From NCBI GenBank assembly GCA_013306675.1, contig JABLUY010000005.1, positions 255,934 through 319,933 of the forward strand: a DNA stretch of 64,000 bases, written 5' to 3'. The DNA comes from Thraustochytrium sp. TN22. Lineage: Eukaryota; Sar; Bigyra; Thraustochytrida; Thraustochytriidae. Shown here piece by piece: positions 9,250 to 18,800 of this stretch (its first letter is position 1; every line of letters begins with the position of its first letter). Both the position numbers and the translations under genes were made by a program. The notes under the pieces were generated by a model. That model was not told the DNA's origin. It did no database searches and was given only the letters and a program-made list of their open reading frames with translations.

Positions 9250-9770
9250 CGCGCTGCGTCGCGGGCCGCGCCGCTCGCCGATCGAGGTCTGCCGGCGCTC
9301 GCCCGAGCCAGGCGCGGCGCGCCTTGCCGGTCGGGTCGGGTCGAGGCGTCGAGGCGAGGCTCCTCGTTCGCCGGCAGCCCGTTCAAACTCTGATCTTTGC
9401 GCGAGCCGCCGAGCCGAGGCCATGAGCGCGGCTGCGGCGGGCGGCGGCGCGGCGCGGGTGCTGTACGTGCGGGCGCGGCGGCGGCGGCGCGGCGGCCGCC
9501 AGGGGCGGCTGCCGCCGCGCGGGCGCGGCGCGGCGCGGCGCGGCGCGCCTGTCCTCTGCCGGACTTGATTTTGAACGCGCATGGCGTGGCACGTGGCGAG
9601 CTGCGCGACGCTGCACGGCACGGCGAGGCGAGGCGAGGCGAGGCGAGGCGAGGACGCGGAGAAAAGGGAAAGAAGGACGGAAGACTGACGGTCGCGATGG
9701 CCGTGCACTTGCTCGCTCGCACCGCACCGCGTCGCATCGCATCGCATCGATCACAGCGCAACCAGGGACG
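9250..9770. promoter_or_regulatory. Divergent promoter region between MFS and NBAS-like genes
   Basis: The two genes face away from each other, so this ~0.5 kb should hold both promoters. It contains GC-rich trinucleotide runs and a GGCGA pentamer array at about 9621-9654. No clear TATA box is seen. Confidence 0.45.
9621..9654. repeat. GGCGA pentanucleotide tandem array
   Basis: About six consecutive GGCGA units. A nearly identical array sits at 53841-53876 just upstream of SLU7, so it recurs in front of separate genes. Confidence 0.85.
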
Positions 9771-9859
9771 ATGTTGGACCAGGATGGTATCCGGAGTGCG
9801 GAGGCCATGCCTTCGCGCTGGACAGGCTTCCGGCAGAGGAACAGGCACGCCATGAGGAG

Positions 9860-12800
9860 GTGAGCGCCGAAGCCTTCGCGGAAGCCGAATCAGAGCTGCG
9901 CGCCGAGCGCATCAGCCTCTGGCAGCAGATATGGCGCCTCGTAGCGGGCGACGACGCGCCCGAGGAGCACCGCGAGGAGCCGCTCCGCTGGCGCGTCGCC
10001 GCGGCGCCCAACGGCGTCTGTGCGGTCGCCAAGCGCGGCGCGCAGGCCGTGGGCGTTTGCTTTGCGGCCGCCTCGGGCCACGCGCGCGCCCACGACGTCC
10101 CGCTCCCACAGCTTCGCTCCGTCGATCTCTGCGCCTGGAGCGACGACGGCGACCTGCTTGCGTGCGCCTGCCGCGCCGACGCCGCCGTCGTCGTCCTGCG
10201 CGTCGACGCCGCCGCGCAAACCGTGACCCCGGAGGGCCAGGTCGTAGAACTCGGTCCGGACGACGGCGCGGTCGCTAGTCTCCACTTCCGCGCCGCGCAC
10301 GAGCTCCTTGTGGTGTCCAGCACCGCCTGCATCCTGCGCGTCACCGTCGACGGCCAACATGGCGTCCGGCCATGGCCACCGGCGTACTTTGCCGGCGGCA
10401 AGGCCGACACCGCGGCGCCCCGCCTCTCGCGAACGCTCGGCTCGGCCGGCGCCGTGCAGTGCGCCGCGCTCTGGCGCCACCGCCCGGACCACGACCTTTT
10501 TTGGGCCAAGGGCGGCGACGTTCTAACGCTCGCCTGCGACATGGACCTCTACCTGATCGGCCTGCTAGACCACGAGCCGTACTTTGAGCGCATCCGCTCG
10601 CTCCCGGTGCGCGCGCCGGGCCAGCCGGCGCCGGAAGCAGCCTTCGGCTTCCTCACGCCGGCTGGCCGCTCGCGCCTGGCCCGCAAGGACCGCGTTACGC
10701 GCCTCGTGCTCTCGCCGCGCGGCAACTACCTCGCGTCGCTCTCGCGAGACGGCCAGCTGCTCGTACGCTACGCCGGGCTCCAGTTCAACCGCGAGGAGCC
10801 CACGGACCTCGGCAACGCGCTTGTAGCGCGATCTGCCCCGGAGGACCGCATCTTTGACCTCGCGTGGTGGGGCAACGACCACCTGCTGGTTGCGCGCCGC
10901 CCGGACTCGAAGGCCCCGCTCAGCCGCGCCAGCCTCGCGCTCGTGCCACTGGAGGACCCTCTCCCGCCAACCTCGGCGCTGGTGGACGCAGTGCCGACGG
11001 CGCTGGGTCGCCCGCTCAGCCTGGTGGAGCACCCGGCGGCGCTCGCCACCACCGCCTTCGCGCTCTCCTGCGACAAACAGTGGATGGCGGCGGACGACGC
11101 GCAGCGGCCGGCTCGGGCCGCCGCCATTGTGCGCCGTGGCCGCGTCCTGCTCCGCCACTACCGCCTCGCGGCGCTCGTGGCGCGCAGCCCGACCGAGCTC
11201 TACGACCACTACCTGTCCAAGGCGCACTTCGCCGAGGCGGAGGTGCTCGCCACGACCTTTGCGCTTGACCGCGACCTGCTCGCCAAGGCGCGCTGGGAGC
11301 ACGCGTCTTCGCGCTCGCCGGACCAGGTTGAGGACCTGCTCGGCGCCGTCAACGACCTGGACTGGGTCCTGGAGTGCTGTGCCACGCAGCTCCCCGCCAC
11401 CGAGGCTGGTGCGCGCGCGCTCCTGGAGCACGGCCTGCGCCGCGCCCAGGAGGCAGCAGGCCGCCTAACGGACGCGCAGAGCGCGCTGGTGACCGACATT
11501 CAGGCCCTCGCTTTTCGCCTCGATGTCTTCATGGAAATGCACGCAGACAGCGACTTTGATGCCGTCGACTTCTCCATCTTTCGAACGCGCGACCTCGGGA
11601 CGCAGGCGCGCGAGGCTGCCGAGGAGGGAGACGTCAAGGCCGTGTCCACGCTCGTGCGGAGCTTCCCACACGCGCTCGGTGGCGATCTCCTCGCCGTGCT
11701 CACCTGTTTTCCCGAGACCGTCAGCCCGCTCGCCTACGATGACATCCTCCCAGCTTGGGCGCCACAGCCGACGTCGGACGACCCCGTCTTCCAGGTCCTC
11801 GGGCCGGAGGGCGCGCCCGTGCCGCTCTCGGCAGATGTTGGGCCCGACGCTGCCAAGGGCGCCGCGCCCGGCCCTTCGCTCGAGCGGATCGTGCGCTGGT
11901 ACCAGGACCGGATGATCGAGATTGACTCCGTGAGCGGCATGCTGGACCTCGCCGTCGAGCTGGGCCGTTGCGCGCTCGTGCGCTTGGAAGACTGCGCCGA
12001 CGCGGCAGCTGGCGGTGCGGTCGCCAACCTGCGACGCCTCGTTGCCGTGGCTCAGGACCTGGATCGCCTTGTGTACCAGGTTGGCATGCGCGATTCGATG
12101 ACGCTGAAGGCGTGGCTCGCCATGGACGACTACGAGCGTCTCTGCGTGGCAATGGATGGCACGCAGGCCTCAAACGTCGTCCGGGTCATGTGCGCGCGCG
12201 TGCTTCCGTGGTACCGCGACCTTGAGCCACCTGAGCTCATCGCCTGGCTCGGACACGTGCGCCGCTACCTGCGCGCGCGCGCGCTGGGGCTCGAGGACCC
12301 GCGTGCCATGCCGGTCGGTGCGATGGACGAGGATGCGCGCCTGGAGATGGAGATGGACCTGGACGCCGCGCGCGAGGGCATTGCGCTCTGCGCGGAGGTC
12401 ATCCATCAGTCGCGGCCCCTGGCTGTCGCAGACGGCGGCGTGCAGCGGCGAGACCGCCTCATTCCGCTGCCCACGGCGCTCATCGAGACCGCGCTGGCCT
12501 GCTGCTATACGTGCCCGGTCACCGACGCCACCCGAGACTTTGACAAGATCTTCGACTCGCTCCCGGCGCGGCAGCGGGAGGTTGAGGACAAGGTGCCGGC
12601 GCTCGCTGCGCTCCAGGACCGCGTGGAGCTCCTGGACACGCACCTCGACGTGAACGCACAGCTTGCGCGCTTCAATGCTGCCGTTCCGCTGCACGTCTAC
12701 CTCACGTGCTGTCAGGCGCACGACGCGCAGCAAGCCGACAAGCTGCTCGCGTCGCACCCCATCTCACCGGAGAACGATCGCGTGCTGGAGGCGCTCATTG

Positions 12801-15800
12801 GCAACGGCGCTGCCGGCGGCGACGATGCCGATAGCGAGGGAAATGAGCCCTGGCTCGAGCCTACCGACGACGCGCGCAGCGAGGCTCCCGAAATGGGGGA
12901 CCTTCCCCGCACGGACTCGGGCAAGGCCGATGCGGCGAGTTCTGCGGAGGAGGCGGTGGACGCGGACGACCATCCGCTCGAGCGCGACACCGCGGACCAG
13001 GGCGTGGCGCTCGTCTACAGCCTCCTGCAGCGCGCGACGGAGGCAGAGGACCAGAGCCGCGAGCACTGGGATCGGGCCATGGCGACCGTGTGGAGCCTGC
13101 GTCGTGCCCTGCCGTACCTCTCGCGGCGATTCTTGGCGCGTCAGAGCCTGCTCGCGCTCCTGCGCGTGGGCCAGTTCGACGCGGCGCACGAGCTCATTCT
13201 GAACCTAGACGAGGCTGCCAACGGCACCAGCATTCTGTCACGGGAGGAAATGGAAGATCTCGTCATCCTGGTGTCGCAAGAGTTCTTCAACAGCTCCGCG
13301 GACCTGGGCAGTCGTGAGATGGCCAAAGCACGCGAAGTCCTCAAGACGTTGCCGTTCGCGGCTTCGCAGCGCGTGCACACTGAGGCGAACCTGGTGCAGA
13401 TCCTGGACATTTTATGCAACGAGCTCAACGCGCCCATGGTTCCGCTCCAGGTGCGCATGTTCATCACCTCCGATGCGCCGGAGGAAATCGTCGATCGGCT
13501 GCTTGAGTCGGACGCCACGCTGTACAAGAGCGACGCCAAGCTCCTGCGTCTCGTTTCGCTCATGGGCCTGAACGCGCCGCACCAGTCCGCGGCGATCCGC
13601 CTGCGCGTGCTGCGTGCTGCGCTGGCGCAGGGCGATGTGGACATGGCATGCCGTCTTGCGGACTCCATGGCGGACAAGGCGCGTGTGCTGCTCGATGGCG
13701 ACGCCGCGGACACGGACCCTGTGCGCCGGACCGCCGCGGCCTCGGCGCGGGCCTCTTTGGAGCTGGCGCGCGCCGGGGCCGACCTCATCGAAGCCAAACG
13801 TGCTCAGCAGTTCGCGACGCGTGCCCTGCAGCTCGCGCCGGACGGCGAGGTGGCCGGGGAAGCCCTGGCCGCGCTCGCGGACCTCGACAGGGCGGAGCCC
13901 CAGAGCACCGCCCCGGCGTCGTGGGACGCGGTTTTCGCCATGGATGGCATTCGCGCCTTTCGCCGCGAACGCCACCGCGACCCGGCGGCGTGGGCCATCG
14001 CTGAGCTCGCGCATGAGCCTGCGCTCGGTGCCCTGGCGCTCGCAGAGCTCGCAAGCTCGGACTCGAACGCCATGGAGCGCATTGCGACCGCTTTCTCAAG
14101 CCTGCAAGGAGCCATGACGACGCCCGAGGCGTCTGCAAAGCAAACTCAGGTCGTGCACGGTGCGCTGCGCGCCATCGCGCTCTGCCTGGAGGTGGAGGCG
14201 GGCGACCCGGTGCGCACGTTGCGGGCGCCCATCGCCTCGCTCGTTCGCGCCATCGAAGAGGTGGCCACGCCGGGCGCCTCGCCCGTCGCGAGCTTTGGGT
14301 TGCGTCTCTGCGACGAGTACCGCGCGCTGTCGGACAGCGACTCGCTGCTACGCCTGGTTCCGGGCGCGAACGTTTCCCTTTTCAAGAGCGACGCCGCCTA
14401 CCGCAAACGGGCGCTCATGGACGCCGCCCGCGCCCTGGGCCGTGCGCTCGAGCCGGTGGACAGCGAGGCCTGGCTCGGGCTGGTGGAGCTCGCAGAGAGC
14501 AGCGGCGCCAGGGCCTCGGACGGCGTGTCGGCGTCCGTGTGGGATCTCCATGCAGCGCGCATGACAGGCCTCCTGCTGAGCGGCGCGCCGGCCAAGGTGC
14601 TCGAGACGCGCCTCCGCAAGGACGCTGGCGTTGCGCAGGTGCTTGCGGACGGCGCGAGCGCGGCCAAGGCGCTCAATCAGCTGTGGAAGGGGATGCAGGG
14701 CGACGCGTATGAGGCGCTCGGTCTTGTCGAGTCGCAGCTGGCCCGCGCGCTCGGTCCGGACGCTGGTGAGGCGACGATGGAGCGACTCAGGGCGCGCCAG
14801 GGGTTTCTGCGGCGTCTTGAGAAGATGGCCGCCAAGCCCGACGCGAAGCGCTTCTTACGAACCCCGCTAGACACGGATGGGTCCCTGGATCGCGAAGCGG
14901 CGCTTGAGGAAGCCATGCTCGTCATGGACAAAAAGCAGGCAAAGCGTATGGCGCAATTCGCAAGGAAGAACATTGAATGCGAGCCGCCTCTCCGGGGGAG
15001 CGAGGTGGTGCTGCGCTATTGCTCCGGCCTGCTGGGCCTCTCCAAGGAGCCTCCTGCCTTTTCGATTGAGAATGGCGCTCGTGTCCTCACCGACGTGGCA
15101 CCGTCCGCGGCACTGGCCGGCCGGCAGACGTACCGGTCGACTTGCGCCGACCTCGTAAGCATTCTCGTCCCGGGCGACGCAGCGGTGCTGGCGAGGCGCT
15201 GCGCGACGCGCGCGGCGCGCCTTGACCTGTTCGATCTCGACCTGCGAGAGGAGATTGTCGAGGACTGCACGCGGAGTATGGAAAGGACCAAGAAGGCGCC
15301 GGAGGACGCGGAGAAGATCGCCGCGTCGTTGGCGGCCTCTGAAGCCTTCTTGCGCGCCGTGCGGTACTTTTATGAGACGCTGGACCTCGCTCGGCCGGCG
15401 AGCGTGCAGCTCTTGAACCGACTGGAGTGTTGCGACCTGGTCGCCGAGAAGGTGGACGCGGCCGTGTGCGACGCGCTCCTCGGCGGCGCCTGCTCGCCGG
15501 AGGTGCTCGTGCGCGGCTGCGTGCACATGGACGCCCCGCCGCTCGAGACCTTTGCACGACTCGCCTCCCAGGCGCTGCACCGCACTGGCGACATCGGCGA
15601 CCACGTTTCGGCGCTCGTCTCCTCGACGGCCTTTTTGCTCGACTTCGCCCCTGGCTCTGATTACCTCGAGTACGAGACGGGCGAGGCCATGTTGGAAGCC
15701 CTGAGACGCTTCGCAGAGGAGGCCTCCGACGAGCGGATCCGCATCGACCTCCTGAGGCACCTCAGCCTCGCCGGCCTGGACCAGGCCGGCGACCAAGAGC

Positions 15801-18800
15801 TGATGCGGAACCTCAGCGCGCTGCAAGCAGTGCAGGAGATCTGGGCGGATCGCGCCTCTGGTGTTGGCCTCGAGCGCATCCGGGACGCCGCTTCGCGCTG
15901 CGAGCTGCTGCGCGAGCTCGGCGTCCCCGCTGCCGAGGCCTCGCGCTTGCGTGTCGCGCGGCTCCTCCTGGAGTGGGATGGACTTACGATCGATGTCATC
16001 CCCCTCGAGGACGCGACGCACGGCCTGGAGATGCACGCTACGGCTTTGGCACCCGCGCTGGTGCGCGAATACCTCTCACAGCAGCCGCTGCAGGAGGACG
16101 AGTCCTTGGCGGCCAGCGTCAGCGCGTACGCCCCGGCGTGGGAGTTGCTGCTGGCGGAGGGGCTCGCTGCAGGCGACCGTGCGCTTGCACGTGCCCTCCG
16201 CTACGTGCCGGGCCATGCAGCGCTGCTTTCCGAGGAGGCGGAGGAGCGTCTTCTGGGCCAGACCTCTGATTCGCAAGCACTGCTCTTTGGCCTCCTTTCG
16301 TGCTACGCAGGCGTTCGCGCACTGGCGCGGGCGCGAACCCTTTCTCGCGAGAGCGCGCCGGTGGGACTGGACGATGAGGAGGTCCTGGCGGTGCTGGCGA
16401 CCTGCTCGCTGCTGCCGCTGCAGGGGGTCCTCGTGAAGGAGCTTAGCCATCGTGCGAGCGCGCTCGCGGCGAAGCCAGCGGTGGTCGCGTCGCAGGTGTT
16501 TACGTGGTCTCCGACGTACGTGGCGCTCGCGCTCTCCCTTCGCGGCGACCATGTGCAGGCGGGCCTGATTGGCATGACCGCAAGCGGCGCTTCCGGTGTC
16601 CTGATCCGCGGCACGGCGTGGTATGCCAGCTTACGCCACACCATCATGCAAGCGTCGCTGGCACAATCGCGTGCACCGGGTTGGGGGCTGGCTGCTGAGC
16701 TTGCGAGCGCTGCACAGGCGCGCTTTAGTGCGGATTGCTGCGCGGTCCGCGAGGATGACCTCTCGGGGCTCATCCGTGCCATGCTGGGCAAAAATGACTT
16801 GCAAGCTGATGCGACCGTGGAGCAGTGGGACGACGCCTGGGGCGAGGAGGAGAGCCCCGTGGACAGGACGAAGCCTGCGAATACGGGGAGCCCTGGGGAC
16901 GATGCTCCCGTCCAGGAGGATGGTTGGTCGGACGGGGACCTCGAGGAGGACGACGCTGGCGCGGACGCGGTGCTGGCGGATCTGTCCGCGGCTGGCGAAC
17001 CGGAAGGCGCGGCGCTCGCTCCTGGCTGGCAGGACGAAGACTTGAGCGACACGCCGGACGAGGAGGAAGTCGCTCAGAAGGACACCGGCTGGTCTGGAGA
17101 GGGCGATGACCTCGAGTTCGCCGAGGACCAGCCTCGCCCTGCTGATCATGCGGTGGCCGGCAAGATGACAGAGGAAGAGCAGGGCGGCGCCGTCACGACA
17201 GGCTGGGCTGAAGACGACGATGAGCTTGAGCTCGATGGCGACGAAGTCGGTTCTCCTGCCCTGGTGTCCGGCTGGGCTGATGGCGATGATGATATCGCAA
17301 TCGAAGGTGATGCTGACGTTGTAGCCGCGGCGGACGAGGACGAGGACGCAAGCCGTGCTGCAGGTGTGAGCATGGGCGCGGTCGCGTCTGGCTGGACCGA
17401 GGGTGAGGATGAGGAGGACGTGGACGTGGATGTGGACGAAGCAGGCCGTGCTGCATCCGGTCCTCGGGATGTTGCTGGCAATGCTGGTGTTGAAAGCGGC
17501 GAGCATGAGCTCCGTGCCTTCGTGGGCGCGGACGTGGGCGCCGAAGCGAGCGTAGGCGCGGCCGCGTCCGGCTGGGCTGAGAGCGATGATGATCTCGCGA
17601 TTGAAGGCGACACTGATGTTGTTGCCGCTGAGGATGAGGATGTGGACCAGGCACGTCGTGCTGCATCCGGCCTTTCTGAGGATGCTGGCAACACCGGGGT
17701 CGAGGACGACGGCGAGCATAAGCCCCGCGCCGTCGCGGGCGTGGGCGCGGACGTGGGCGCGGACGCTGACGCTGACGCGGACGCGGACGTGAGCGCTGGC
17801 GCAGACGCGGGCATGGACATGGACGCGGGCGTGGACGCGGATAGGTCTGGCTGGAAGGAGAGCGATGATCATCTCTCGATGGAGGGCGACGTTGATGTTC
17901 TTTCTGCCGAGAATGAGGACGCGGACGAGGCGAGCCGTGCTGTATCCGACCAAGCTGAGGCTGGTGGCAACGCTGGATTCGGGGGTGGCGAGCACGAGCT
18001 GCGTGCCGTCGTGGATGACGGCACTGAGGCCAATGCCACCGAGACTCGGGAGATCGACGTACCTGTGTCTGGGTGGGCTGCGAATGAAGATGAGCTCGAG
18101 CTCGGTGACGAGGCTGCCATTGAGCTTGCTGACAATAATGCCGACGCTCCTCTCGGCACCGCCGAAGATCGCGAGGTTGGCGTTTGTATTCCCGGTCGGC
18201 CTGCCAACGATGGTGGACTTGACCCTGAAGCCACCGGCGCTGATGTACATGTCTCCGATGGAACTGGCACCTCCGCAGCTGATACCGCCGAAGAGACTGG
18301 GAGAGGTGTGGCTGCGTCCGGGTGGTCGGTGGATGACGAAGAACTCGAATTAGAAGAGGCTCTGGACGATGCTCACGTCGGCGTTGTCGAGGAAGATGTT
18401 CTTGCAGACGTCATGCTTGACGAAAGCAGCAACAAAGCAGAATGGAGCGACGCGAAGCAGAACGTGATGCCTGGTGCTGGTTCTGGTGCTGCTGCGGTTG
18501 AACATGGGTGGGCTCAAGATGACGAGGAGTTGGAGCTGGAAGAGGCGCTCGACGATGCTCACATTGGTGTTGTCGAGGAAGATCTGGCCGCCGACATTGC
18601 CCTCGACAAGGATGCAAACCAAGATCGCACAAGCGATGCCGCTGCATCGCCAGGGTGGGCTCAAGACGACGAGGAACTCGAACTAGACGAAGCGATGGGC
18701 GCTGCTCCCGTCGGCGCTGTCGAGGAAGGCGTTGCTCAAGATGGCTCTCGCCACGAAGACGATAACAAGGTTGATGGGGGCGAGGTGGTGGACGACCAGG

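Noticed and set aside
16631-18250. Minus-strand 539-residue Val/Ala/His-rich frame opposite the NBAS tail
   Set aside because: It mirrors the GW-acidic repeats on the plus strand and has no independent features.
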